NCBI GenBank assembly: GCA_016712885.1
Contig: JADJQF010000018.1
Span: 104,245 to 168,244, forward strand
Direction of reading: 5' to 3'
Origin: Candidatus Flexicrinis proximus
GTDB lineage: Bacteria > Chloroflexota > Anaerolineae > Aggregatilineales > Phototrophicaceae
DNA: 64,000 nt
This document shows positions 54,431 to 64,000 of this stretch, piece after piece; within the stretch, counting starts at the first letter, position 1; each line of letters starts with the position of its first letter. A program made the position numbers and the translations under genes. The notes under the pieces were generated by a model, which saw only the letters and a list, made by a program, of their open reading frames with translations, did not search any database and had not been told where the DNA came from.

Positions 54431-56593
54431 ATGGCGGTTGGACGGGAAAAATCAGGTCGCTGGGTGTTGTGGGTGCCGCTGGTTGCAGTGGTGCTGGTCT
54501 TAGAGTCCTGGCGGGTACACACCCGGCCTCGGCGGATACTGCATATACGGTAAACACCGCCGCCGACGCGGTGGACGCCACTATCGGGGACGCCTGTCTC
54601 ACGGCGGCCGGCAAGTGCAGCCTGCGCGCCGCGATTCAGGAGGCGAACGCCAATCCGGACCTTACCGTGATTACGCTCAAGGAGAAGACGCACAAAATCA
54701 CGATCCTCGGCATGGATGAGGACGCAGGCGCGACCGGCGATTTCGATCTCAGCTCCCCGATCACCATTCAGGGCGTCACCGCGGCAACCTCCATCGTCGA
54801 CGCTAATTTCATCGACCGCGCCTTTGATCTCCACGCTGACGCGGCGCTGACCCTCGCGAATGCCACGGTTCGCAACGGATTTACGGCCGGACAGGGCGGC
54901 GCGATCGCGGCGGAAGTCGCGGGGACGTCGGTCACGGCCACCAATGTGGTTTTTCAGGGCAACAATTCTCGGGGGCGGGCGGCGCGGCCAGCGCGGTCAA
55001 TGGTGGGACACTGGGTGATTCAGCGCAGCACGTTCGTCGATAACCTTACTTCCGCAGGGCGGCGCGCTCTATTTCTACGATCTGGGGGTGCCATCTTCGA
55101 CAGCCTGTTCGACGACAACAGCGCGGAATATGGCGGCGCGATCACGACCTACTCTCTCGACCTTCGTGATCGAGGATACCCGTTTTGAGGACAACCTGGC
55201 TGAGTGCTACACCCTGCTGGGCTGTGATCCGCTCCTGATGGAAGGCGCGCGATTTACGCCGGGACCTATGATCCCGGTTTTGGCGGCACTATCACGCTCA
55301 ACCGCGTCGGTTTCCATCGCAACGCCTCTACCGGCTGGGCGGGCGGGTTCTCGCTCTATAACGCCGTGCTCAACATCGACGCGTCGAGCTTCGACTCCAA
55401 TACCGCTGTGCAGGGGGCCGGTGCGGGCTACACCTTCGGCTCCGACGGCAGTATCACCAGCAGCGCCTTCACCAACAACTCGGCAACCGGCGCGGGCGGG
55501 GTGGGCGGGGCGGTCTATTTGCAGGACAGCGCGTTTACCGTGTCCGTATCCACCTTCTCCGGAAATTCGGCGTTCTCCGGGGCGGGGTCTACGTGTCCGG
55601 CGATGCGCCGCCCAGAGCGCGTGAATGACACCTCGTTTCAGCATGTCACCATCGCCAATAACACCGCCACCGATGGCGGCGGGCTGTGGTTAGTGCGGCG
55701 GCGGCGGCGGCCTGACCCTGACCGCTTCCATTATCGATGGCAATACGGCCTCCAGTCTGGGGCCGGACTGCGGCGGCGCGACCATCACCATCAGTTGGAC
55801 GCTCATTTCCAACGATACCGATTGTAACCTGACCGGGACGAACAATATCCTCGACCAATCGGCGGGTCTAGCCGCGCTCAGCTATGGGATCAACGGCACG
55901 ACGCTCGGCCATGTGCCGATGATGGCCAGCCCGGCGCTGGTGGCCGAAACCGCCTGTACCATCTTGTTTGACCAGCACGATAACTTATGCCTCGGTGCCC
56001 CCTGTACGCTGGGCGGTCAGCGGCCCTGATCGCAAACCTGCTCACCAACGGCAGTTTCGAGTCGGGCATTTCGGGCTGGACGGTTGTTTCGCCGGATGGC
56101 AAAGACAAGACCGTCAGCACCACGCCCTATGCAGGCACCCGCGCCTTCGTGTTCAAGGCGTCCCCGGCAAGACCTCCGCGATCCGCCAGGTCGTCAACGG
56201 TGCCATTCTCACCGCCATTCAATCCGGTGACACGCTGTGCGCCAGCGCGATGGTCTATACCAAGAGCCCGGTCGGGCGATCCCTGTCGGTTAGGATCACC
56301 GTCAAATACTCTGACGGCACTAAAGACAAGTCTTCGCAGCCCGTGGCACTGATCGGGGCGACTACACGCTGGCCTGTTCGGGCACGGTCACCGTGAACCT
56401 GACCGGCGGGCGCACCATCAACAAGGTCGAGGCGAAAGTCACCAGCACGTCGACCGCCGGCAAGGCCTTCGTCGATAACGTCAGCGCGACCTTGTACGTC
56501 GGGTCGGGACGCGCTCCGGAGGCCACCCGCGCCGGGGCAGCCCCCTTGCCCTCCCCTGCCGTACCGAAGGCTTCCGCCGCTAAGGATGGCTAG
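54431..56593 (+). pseudogene. Secreted CSLREA/beta-helix protein with C-terminal CenC-like module, multiple frameshifts
   Basis: Fragments in different frames reconstruct one secreted protein. They are an N-terminal hydrophobic segment (MAVGREKSGRWVLWVPLVAV); a CSLREA motif (CSLRAAIQEANANPD) after YTVNTAADAVDATIGDACL; beta-helix repeats (NATVRNGFTAGQGGAIAAE, SFDSNTAVQGAGAGYTF, SAFTNNSATGAGGVGGA); and the C-terminal module (NLLTNGSFESGISGWTVVS ... KAFVDNVSATLYVG). At least five frame changes are needed. The protein has the same type of end module as the intact secreted proteins at 1.2, 22.7 and 44 kb, so it belongs to the same surface-protein set. It may be a real gene in the organism if the frameshifts are sequence errors. 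Confidence 0.7.
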
Positions 56594-56711
56594 AGTATTC
56601 CTGTTCGGGCAATGCGTCGCGCCAGCCAACCCTTGCCCGGACAGGAAACCGCGCTTGTCCTCACTGCGCGATCGCGCTTTCCGCGCTGAACCACGATTGA
56701 AGGAGAGCAAA

Positions 56712-57027
56712 ATGACACACCTGCGAATGGACAGCACCAACGGCGAAGTCCGCGTTCAGCTGGAGATCGAGTCGGATGGGGCGGTCGAAACGGATTTCAA
56801 CTCACACCTGTTCAAGGACGCGTTGGTGGTCCTCATCAGAAGGGCCTCTGGTCGATTTGTGGATCAAGGATCAAGGCGAATTGAAACCCGAGGAATTCTG
56901 GGCGTCCATCCTCGGCGCGGTCGCCCGTAGCTATCAGCCGCCCAGGACGCCGTTTGACGAAGAGGTCACCAATGCGGCCGTCCTGCGCGAAATCGTCGGT
57001 TGGCTTGAAGGCCTGGACTATCTCTAG
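56712..57027 (+). pseudogene. Small hypothetical protein with one frameshift
   Basis: The ATG at 56712 has an AGGAGAG site 5 bases upstream and starts MTHLRMDSTNGEVRVQLEIE. Near 56840 the frame must change to continue LVDLWIKDQGELKPEEFWAS, ending VGWLEGLDYL at 57027. The intact product would be about 105 acidic residues. I do not recognise a family. It lies just before the convergent tRNA-Arg. Confidence 0.5.
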
Positions 57028-57053
57028 TCGTTCGCAGCAGGGTTGGGTGATGG

Positions 57054-57079
57054 CAAACAAAACCAGCCGTGTGGCTGGT
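57054..57079 (-). terminator. Terminator of tRNA-Arg
   Basis: On the minus strand ACCAGCC-ACAC-GGCTGGT is followed by TTTTGTTTG, 22 bases after the 3' end of the tRNA. Confidence 0.65.
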
Positions 57080-57100
57080 AGTTGCACGAGACTATCTTTT

Positions 57101-57171
57101 TACCCCAGCGGGACTCGAACCCACGCTTCTGCCTCCGGAGGGCAGCGCTCTATCCACTGAGCTATGGGGGC
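57101..57171 (-). tRNA. tRNA-Arg (anticodon CCG), acceptor stem short by one base
   Basis: The minus strand gives a cloverleaf starting GCCCCCA, with D stem GCTC/GAGC, anticodon stem CTGCC/GGCAG around CTCCGGA (anticodon CCG) and T arm GTGGG-TTCGAGT-CCCGC. The 3' acceptor strand reads TGGGGTA, one G fewer than needed to pair with GCCCCCA. A missing base in a G-run, as in the surrounding genes, explains this. It reads CGG codons. Confidence 0.85.
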
Positions 57172-57272
57172 GTACATACCTCCATCGTAATCCAGAATCG
57201 GCTTGAACGCAATGCCCACCGCCCTGAGGCAGCACGTCGGAACCGGTATCAAACCCTTGCTCCGTGCTTTCT

Positions 57273-58247
57273 TTACCATTGGAGCAGGGACTGGCGAACG
57301 GAGTTATTCCGCCCGCCGCTGCGACGCCAATGTCCCGCACTCGGCACGTATCCCAGCATGCGGTTGATCGCCAGCATCGCGGCGTTCCGCCGTCATTATT
57401 GGTGCCGATCGTCGCGCGCCGTGCGCTTTCGCGTACTGGATCGTCAGCAGCTTCAGCGCAAGGGCGATACCCCGGCGGCGGTACGCGCTGTGTACGCCAG
57501 TCAGTCCGTTGAACATGGTTTCGGGCATCCCCGGCTCGTTGTACACGCCGGCCAGTCCGACGCGTCTCCCCGTCCGCTGCGATGAACTGACTTTCCGCGC
57601 GGTACCACCCGGCGTTAATCACGATCCGCAGCCAGTCTCGCTAAATCAGGAACCCGCCTGTCGACCCCGGCTCGTCCAGCACGGCTTGCCGGTTGAGGTC
57701 GTAGAGCCGGCGCAGCGCCGCTTCGGTCTTGCCGGTGTCCGCCAGCGTGAAGAAACGGATGCCGCCGGCTTCGGCGCGTGCCAGCGTATCCGCGAAGGCG
57801 GCCGCGTCAAACGTATCGGAGGTCCAGTATCGAGTCAAAGACGTGATGGCTGACGGTAATCCGCGCTTCCGTGCAAAGGACAGCGACTCCGGGCTGTCGT
57901 CGCGGATTTCGACCGGCATCACCGTACATCCGTGTTCTGTCGCGTATGCCAGTGCCGCCTCCAACAACAACAGCGACCCGATCCCCTGTCTACGGTGCGC
58001 CGGATCGGTCACCAGTTCGAGATTGAGCTGTCCGGCCGGCTGGATGGATAGCGGATCACCATCGCATACCCGTTCACCCGCCCGTCCGCGCCTCGGTGAC
58101 CCACCGCCGCCAGTGCTGCTTCCCCGGCATCGTCCGCGCTTCGTCCTCCAGCAGCCCGTCGACGCTGACCGGTTCCGTATTAATCAGCGAAAGCAGTTCC
58201 GCGATTCGCTCAAAGTCCTGTTCCGGCACAGCCTGTCTCAAGTTCAT
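57273..58247 (-). pseudogene. Tandem GNAT-family acetyltransferase, frameshifted
   Basis: The ATG at 58247 (MNLRQAVPEQDFERIAELLS) has GAGG upstream. The first GNAT domain has the acetyl-CoA motif TDPAHRRQGIGSLLLLEAAL. The second has MFNGLTGVHSAYRRRGIALA followed by LKLLTIQYAKAHGAR and the distal NNDGG...AMLAINRMLGY-type stretch. GNAT enzymes move acetyl groups from acetyl-CoA to amines; the substrate is unknown. Several frame changes interrupt the gene (near 58075, 57640, 57550 and 57420). Confidence 0.65.
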
Positions 58248-58282
58248 GATGCCTCGCAATAGTTCATAAAGGTTCAGATAGT

Positions 58283-59290
58283 TTAGCGGAAACGAAAAGC
58301 GCGCACACGGCCGCGCGCGCTGCACGCCAATTCCACCGGTTCACTGGTGTCCGCGACCGACCCCTCGTCCTCAGCGCGCGCCCAAAAGCTTTCGCTCGGT
58401 GTTTGCCAGGCGTTGTCGGGGCAAGGTGACGACCACGCCGGATTGCCCTTCGTCGGCCAGCCGCTCGGCACGCGCAGCGCACCCGCCATCGCCGCCGCCG
58501 CGCTGATGCCGACCAGATAACCTTCGCGCGCCACAGCCGCCGCGCCATCTCGTAGCTGTCTTCGGTGCTGACGCCGAAGTCCTCATCTGCGAGCGTTTCG
58601 CTGTAGATCTCGGCTTAATGGCTGTCTCCACTGTGCTTACAGCCCTCGACACCGTGAAACGGGGGTCCGGCTGCAGCGAAATCACCTGAATATCCGGGTT
58701 GAATGCCTTCAGGCCTCGACCCGTCCCCATCAACGTGCCGGACATGCCCAGCCGCGACAAAGTGCGTGACTTTGCCGTGGGTCTGCTGCCAGATTTCCGG
58801 CGCGGTGGTATGATAGTGCGCCTGCCAGTTGGCCGGATTATTGTACTGGTCGGCATAGTGTTAGCCCGATGGGATGGGCGGCTAACTCAGCGCGGACGGC
58901 ACGAATTGCCCCGTCCGAGCCTTTCCATCGGGTCGGTCAGCACCAGCTCCGCGCCGTACGCCCGAAAATGGCGATACGTTCAGGGCTGGCGTTTCCCGGC
59001 ACATAGGGCTTGGCGCGAAAAAGCCCCTGGCGGCGCCAAGCATCGCGTACGCGATACCCGTATTGCCGCTCGTGCCGTCCAGCAGGATCTTCTCTGGCGT
59101 CAGCTTCCCATGATCGAGCGCGTCGCGGACGATCGCCAGCGGCGCGGTCTTTGACGCCGCGCCCGGATTCGCCCATTCGGCCCCAGCGCGCAGACGTGGA
59201 TACCCTTCTCGGCAGATGCGCCGTGATACGCGTAAATCCGAGCATCGGGTGTTCCCGATTTTGCATCAAGCCGCTGCGCCGCGACGTTGG
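58283..59290 (-). pseudogene. Cysteine synthase-like PLP enzyme, frameshifted
   Basis: Pieces in all three frames give the cysteine synthase order: PMLGFTRITAHLP, the PLP-lysine segment GRGVKDRAA, PLAIVRDALDHGKLTPEKIL, the substrate loop LDGTSGNTGIAYAMLGAARG, RAKPYVPGNASPERIAIF, the PLP-phosphate region LGMSGTLMGTGRGLKAFNPD, and REGYLVGISAAAAMAGAL. The family makes cysteine from O-acetylserine (or phosphoserine) and sulfide. At least six indels are needed, so it is either a pseudogene or badly sequenced. Confidence 0.7.
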
Positions 59291-59299
59291 CGGTTATCA

Positions 59300-59700
59300 T
59301 CGGGGTTTGGGCTGAAGTGCGACCATTATTGTGTGACCAGCCTTCGGTTCATTTCAATCAGCAGGATTGCCATCAGTGGTGCGGCCTTGCCAGATTCCCG
59401 TCGCTGATGCTGGATTGGCCGCGGAAACAAAACGGCTGGCATACGACAAACAAAACGCGGAAGTACGCCCTCTCAGAGTGAGAGGGTCATCCCCGCGTTC
59501 AAGTTCATCGAATGCCAGCCGTTGAAATCGGCGGCGATGTCAATGTGCCTATCGCGGGAATTCCCTCGTTGCGACAGACAACACAACACAATGCGTTTGA
59601 CATGGTAATGCCTCGTTGAAGTGGCGTATCAGCCACCGTTCACAAAGTAGACCGAAGTCTGCATCTTGTCACAGCATCAGTCGCTGAGAACCCCTCCATC
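59300..59700. other. Region without a recognised gene
   Basis: About 400 bases lie between the cysteine synthase remnant and the next broken gene. It contains a small hairpin CCCTCTCA-GAG-TGAGAGGG at 59468-59486, possibly a terminator for the minus-strand gene to its right. I see no coding signal. Confidence 0.4.
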
Positions 59701-60200
59701 TTACGGAACGGAATAGATCCGCAGTACGTCAAAGTCGACCGAGATACGCTGGCCTGGCGGGTCATCACCGCCGTCAAGCCGGTGTATCCGCTTGCCACAG
59801 CGAATCCCGGGCTTCTCCGACAAATATGCCGTTCACGTACAGTGCCAGATAGTCGCCGTCACAGACCGCCCGGATGCGGTTGCTCGCGCCCGTGTCGATC
59901 CCCCGGTCTTGGTACGCCCCAGCGGGGTGACGTCGCGGCTCGGCTGCGCCGGATCAGTGCCGCTGCCATCCGCCCGATCAGGAAATAGTAGCCTCGCCGT
60001 TCGTGTTGGCCTTACTGAGATGATCCCGAAGCCGCTGCTGTCGTCGTCGCTCAGGTGGAAGGCGTCGACTTCGACGATTACGTTGGTCTGCGTCTGGTAA
60101 TCGACCGAGAAGATGTACTCAGCGCATCCGCCTCCAGTGGAAGCGCCGTCACGGATCAGCACGCTGGCCGCCGCGACATCGGCCGCAATTACGGCGCGCC
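59701..60200 (-). pseudogene. Fragment of a secreted lectin-like (DUF1080/LamG-type) domain protein
   Basis: Minus-strand pieces read VLIRDGASTGGGCAEYIFSV, DYQTQTNVIVEVDAFHLSDD, DSSGFGIISVR, then NRIRAVCDGDYLALYVNGIF followed by VGEARDSLWQADTPA, and finally RISVDFDVLRIYSVP with a stop at 59701. The order (LALYVNGxxV then DFDxLxIY) is typical of concanavalin-like sandwich domains at the C-terminus of secreted or kinase-linked proteins in this phylum. The upstream part up to about 60470 is too garbled to assign. Confidence 0.5.
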
Positions 60201-60475
60201 GCTTCCGTCGAGGTTGTCGCTGGCGGGGTACGCCGGGCGCGGCGGTACAGGACTCGGGCTTCCGTTACCAGGCCGCGCGGCTCTGACCAGTTCATCGGGA
60301 TGGTACGGAGGCGTGTTGGCGTGTCCCATTCGCGGTGTTGCGAGGGCTGCAGGACGAGCGGCAGGCGTCTTAACGCCGGCACCAGCAGCGCGTCAAGCCC
60401 AGATGCCCTGTGCGATCGGGGGTGGAAGCGGTACAGGCCTGGATACGAAGGACTGCGCCCGGGGTAGGGCTTCGG

Positions 60476-61370
60476 TCTCAGGTCAACAAGCCGACGCGCT
60501 GCCGCATCATCATGGGACGAGTCGGTCTCGACGTGCGTACACAGTGATCAGCAAAGACGACGACGTCGTTCAGCCGCCCCAGGAGCTGATCGACGACCTT
60601 GATCTCGCCGAGGTGACGCATCGGCTGATGCTCCCAGCACCTCGCCAAGTAGGCCGTCCATACCGGGCTGCTGGAAGGCGATCCGAGTGCCACCGAGGTC
60701 TGGCAGTCGTTGGGCGTCGTCAGTGAACGGCGAGTCAAACCGCGCACCGCCGCCAGCTGTTGATGGCGCAGGATCCGGGACGATACGGCGCACTTCAGCG
60801 GGAGCGGCGCACTGTTCGCCAGCAGGTCGTCCGGGTCAAGCGCGAACCGTCATCCGGTCTCCAGCGTCTTGAACTTTTGCTTGCCAGCCCGAGAGCACCT
60901 TGCGGTGCATGCGGTCCGCTGTCCTTTCGCGGTGGAAATCGGATGGTACTGCCCGGTGCGGTCACGTACTGATCTTGGGAGGACGTCCAGATCGCACGAC
61001 TCGCAGATAACTGCCTGCCAGCTGGCGACCACGCGAAGCTTCTTAACGCGCAGGATGCCGTAGTATTAACCGAAACAGCGGCATACGCATGCGGCGTGTG
61101 GCGACGCGCATGTCGTGGATAAACTCCGGGTCATCTCGCGGTTACGCCATCTTCCAGGTAAGCAACCGCGGGATCGCATAGGCGGTATGATCTTGCGTCC
61201 GGCAGTTGCAGATCGTATTCGGTGGGTTCAGATAGTCGAGGCGCGGCGGTCAACGCGTCAAGCGGGCGCTGAGGCACTGGATGGCTTCATCAGGTCTCAG
61301 GATCTTAAAGACGGCTTGCGCTGGTGTTAATGCATCTGAACATTTGAGTAACATGATTGGGAGGAGATTC
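60476..61370 (-). pseudogene. CHAD-domain protein, frameshifted
   Basis: Across frames the minus strand encodes the CHAD signature. It reads LTPAQAVFKILRPDEAI, then DDPEFIHDMRVATRRMRMPL (compare the family motif vHdmRVatRRlRaal), CDLDVL in place of RDLDVL, and finally GEIKVVDQLLGRLNDVVVFA (compare the family's LQDxLGxLNDaxV near the C-terminus). CHAD domains are helical and bind polyphosphate or similar polyanions. Only by combining frames is the domain visible. Confidence 0.6.
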
Positions 61371-61454
61371 AACGCCGCTTGTTAAGAACAATCCCGTAAC
61401 TCTATATGATTTTGAAGCGCGACAAACCCTCGCGATTTGCGAGGGCGGCGAAAA

Positions 61455-62210
61455 CTAAGCGGAGGGCATCATGTAGCCCCCGCCGGCCACCGTGACAATA
61501 CAGGCCGGGAATGCCCGTCTCTCTCGATCTTCCTGGCGCAGCCGCGAGATATTCCACCAGGACGGAGAAGTCGCCCGTATAGTTATCGCCCCGAAGACAG
61601 CGCGCAGTAGTTCGTTGTAAGGTGACCGTCTCCCGGCGTTACGCATGAGCGTGTACGGCAGGTTGTATTCGATCGTTGTCCAGATGGATCGCGGCCGCGG
61701 ATGGAGGCACGGCGGGTGGGGGATGTGAACTCCAGACGTCCGACCCAGGCGCGGTCGGCGGTCGTTAACATTCCACCGGCATCGGCGCCCGCACACGTAA
61801 GCCAGTTCCGCGCTGGAGAAGGACTTCGAGACACTCGTCGGCGCCGTTTTCAAGTGACGATACGCGATCGCGGTCGCACTGCCCGCTGACGACGATCAGC
61901 GGAAGCTGTGTCGCCGAGCGCACGCGATCTCAGAAGCGCCTGACCATCCCTCTCCGGCAGACCCGAAAGTCAAGCGGGTTCCAGTCGGAGTCTCAAAATG
62001 CCATGCGCAACAGGGCTTCGGCGCTGCGTTCGCCGCCGTCACCCCCCGGCAAATGCGCCGGCGCCCGCCCACGATGGCTCTGACCACCTCGGCGGTATCC
62101 ATAGTCTCCCCGACCACCGGGATGTTTGTGGCGCTGGGCGATTAATGCCATAAGTCGGTCCGCCGATAGGAAGTCTGGCGACCGCAAGTAGAATGGGTCA
62201 ATTCTTACAC
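61455..62210 (-). pseudogene. OmpR/PhoB-type response regulator, frameshifted
   Basis: The C-terminal winged helix is clear: TIEYNLPYTLMRNAGRRSPY, NELLRAVFG, and EYISRLRQ (in another frame), ending near GGGYMMPSA with a stop at 61455. Upstream, RVSSLENGADECLE and KSFSSAELA match the end of a receiver domain (GADDYLxKPFSxxEL), although the Lys-Pro motif is disturbed by a frame change. The N-terminal receiver part (62210-61900) is garbled. It would act as a two-component transcription factor. No histidine kinase is recognisable nearby. Confidence 0.6.
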
Positions 62211-62783
62211 TTCCTTTAAAGCTGTCAAGCTGCCACGATTTTTACCCAGCGGATGGACGCCTTGCCGCTATATTGCCAAATTTTCGCGCAGAGTCTTATC
62301 AGACACGGTAATCGGAGATTGAAATGCGTCAATTCAGACTTTGGCAAGAACATGAACCCCGAAACAGACCGATTTGTGCGCTGATTTTGTTTGGGATAAT
62401 GAGGATTGATCGTATCTTTTTTACCTTCAAAGCAGTATAAATTATCGATATTGCGATTTTGTCACAAACCTGTCCCTGCAACTTATGCATTGAAAGCCAC
62501 TTATCAAATATACTAAAACTATCCCTAACATTGAGGCAAGGCGAAACCTACTTATTAAATCTTTTACAGGGTTTTCGGCTTTGACCCGAACGCGAGACGC
62601 GCAAAACAGGGCGTTTGCTATTCCCCGCGAAACACCCCCGACAGAAAGCGAAAACCGCAGCAGCTTCCACCGACTTCCGGTGTACCGAAGCCTCCGGCAC
62701 GGCGAATGACGCGTGGCGCAGCGCCTTGATGTCTGGCCTGCGCGCTGCGACCGAATTATGCACCTGTTCGGCGCGGCGACTGC
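62211..62783. other. Region without a recognised gene, partly AT-rich
   Basis: About 570 bases lie between the response regulator remnant and the M42 peptidase stop. The middle (62330-62560) is noticeably AT-rich, consistent with promoter or intergenic DNA. I find no hairpin or coding pattern that I would defend. Confidence 0.4.
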
Positions 62784-64000
62784 CTACAGTGGTTTGACGA
62801 TGTCGCGGTTGGAATTACTCCCAGCGCTGCCTGCGTCGGCCGGACCGGCGATCGCGTAATCGTCGCGGTGAATGGGCCAGCGGGCTTTGGATGCGCGTCC
62901 CGGAATGATACCACCGACGATCGGACGCCAGCTTTGAGCAGTGCCGTGCGCCCGCGTCGGTGCCCCCGCCCAGCGCCAGGGTTTTGAAATTGTACGGGAT
63001 GCCATAGACTTCAGCCAGCTGCTGCAAGATAGCTGCTTTTGCGAGTCCGCAGCGATGACTCTGTCCGTGAAGGTGATCGCCATTGCACTCCCAGGCGAGT
63101 GGTCGGATGGTCGCGCTGGTCATCTTTATCAGGATCAACCAGAAGTCGTAAAGTTCGTTGGCCGTTATGCGCTCGCGCGCGATCGCCCCATCCGGTTTCA
63201 GGATACGGGCGGCAACCGACTATAACCCCGCGCAGGGTGATTCCTCCAGAACCGCAACCGCCGCCCGGCATCGCGGGGATGCGGCCCGCATGCGCAGAAC
63301 GCTAATCCCTCGGCACCAGACATCCGGCGCGATCATGAGCTTTTCCGCTTAGCAGATCGAACTGCCGATTTCAGGGGCCTCCCGCGCTGAACGCGATGCG
63401 GTCCACGCGCTTGATCTTCCAGCGACCTCGTCTTTTTGTCCCAGCGCCGATGTCGATCCGAAGGTTTGCGATCTTGACAATTGCCGGATCTTTGTTCTTA
63501 TGGATCAGGTGCCAGATGACCACCCCGGCACGCCGTCGTCGCCGATCCTGACCCACCGACCAGCACGATCGTTCGTCGATGCGCACCGGCGTGAGGGCGG
63601 ATCGAATCCGTCGTCTTTTAACCGGTGACTACCAAGCCGACTTCGACCATGGGCGTCGAAGGCATCATGACGCTTCTTCGCGTTCTTCGCGTCACCCGGC
63701 GGGCTGCGATTGATATTGCTGTGGCGTCGACCAGACCATCCTCGGCGTGCCTTCGTTGGCGCGCAGGATGATCTTGCCCATTCTCTCGCGTAGGGAAACA
63801 TTAATGGCCTCGGGCTGTTCGCACCGATGTTCCGTCACTTCGGTTAATTCAGTTCAGTGCCGTCCCCTTAAAGTCGTCCTTGAGCGAGGCGATGGAGGCA
63901 GCGCAAACAGCCGTCCGGTGCGTTCAATGTCGCGCAGATCAGCGGTTTTCGATTGGCGATGCATATTCGCAGCGGCGGTGAGCAGCGCCGTGGGGATGCC
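62784..64000 (-). pseudogene. M42-family peptidase (glutamyl aminopeptidase/FrvX type), frameshifted and running off the window
   Basis: Minus-strand pieces give the M42 order. They are VRIGDDGVPG with VVIWHLIHKNKD, KIANLRIDIGA (metal-binding dIDIGA region), AITFTDRVIAADSQK, ILQQLAEVYGIPYNFKTLAL and GGGTDAGA (conserved GGTDAGAI motif). The family consists of cytoplasmic two-metal aminopeptidases. The regions 63.0-63.3 and 63.6-64.0 kb are heavily garbled. The start lies beyond or near the window edge. The stop at 62784 follows DIVKPL, itself likely out of the natural frame. Confidence 0.6.

Noticed and set aside
59468..59486. Hairpin CCCTCTCA-GAG-TGAGAGGG as a definite terminator
   Set aside because: It has no T-tract and the neighbouring genes are too garbled to judge; mentioned only as a possibility.

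Overview
The window is high-GC bacterial chromosome. It looks like a member of the Chloroflexota, probably Anaerolineae-like. This is inferred from the gene set: many TPR proteins, giant secreted proteins built from beta-helix (choice-of-anchor Q / CSLREA), DUF11 and CenC-like modules, a SpoVS-like protein, a YwiC-like membrane protein, and a LacI-controlled CUT1 sugar transporter without its own ATPase. No rRNA or other taxonomic marker is present. Two tRNA genes are: tRNA-Ser(GGA) near 12.8 kb and tRNA-Arg(CCG) near 57.1 kb.

Layout. 0-12 kb: a TPR protein, a 1975-residue secreted protein whose subtilisin-like domain has lost two catalytic residues, a TipA-type MerR regulator with a classic 19-bp-spacer promoter, and an operon of three membrane-anchored TPR paralogues. 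12.7-19 kb: tRNA-Ser beside an orphan ORF, a PfkB sugar kinase, a SpoVS-like protein, a YwiC-like membrane protein, an M20 amidohydrolase and a thrombospondin-type-3 calcium-binding protein. 19-33 kb: a GH38 alpha-mannosidase and a giant (about 3350 residue) secreted nuclease/beta-helix/DUF11 protein interrupted by two frameshifts. 33-44 kb: a beta-helix/vanadium-haloperoxidase-like fusion, a HAD-like phosphatase, a GH144-like glucanase, a DUF4188 gene with its TetR regulator and matching operators, a RibD-like reductase and a copper P-type ATPase. 44-53 kb: a secreted protein, then a glycan-uptake locus (binding protein, two permeases, LacI regulator) and a divergent GH78 alpha-rhamnosidase split by two frameshifts. 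53-64 kb: every protein gene I can recognise (CSLREA protein, tandem GNAT, cysteine synthase, CHAD protein, OmpR-type response regulator, M42 peptidase) is broken by frameshifts, and the tRNA-Arg lacks an acceptor-stem base. This is either a poorly sequenced contig end or a decayed segment.

The most unusual signal is a dispersed repeat of about 150-195 bp made of up to five consecutive hairpins. It occurs about eight times in both orientations. The stems differ between copies but stay self-complementary. One copy (39796-39990) has 13-bp terminal inverted repeats and a 7-bp target-site duplication, which makes the family a MITE-like mobile element. A second signal is a pair of distant loci, each with three overlapping GAACN4GTTC palindromes at a 12-bp period, resembling Gram-positive-type LexA boxes.

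The GH38, GH144-like and GH78 enzymes with the LacI/ABC sugar uptake set suggest a heterotroph that degrades plant or microbial polysaccharides. The large adhesin-like proteins probably serve at the cell surface.
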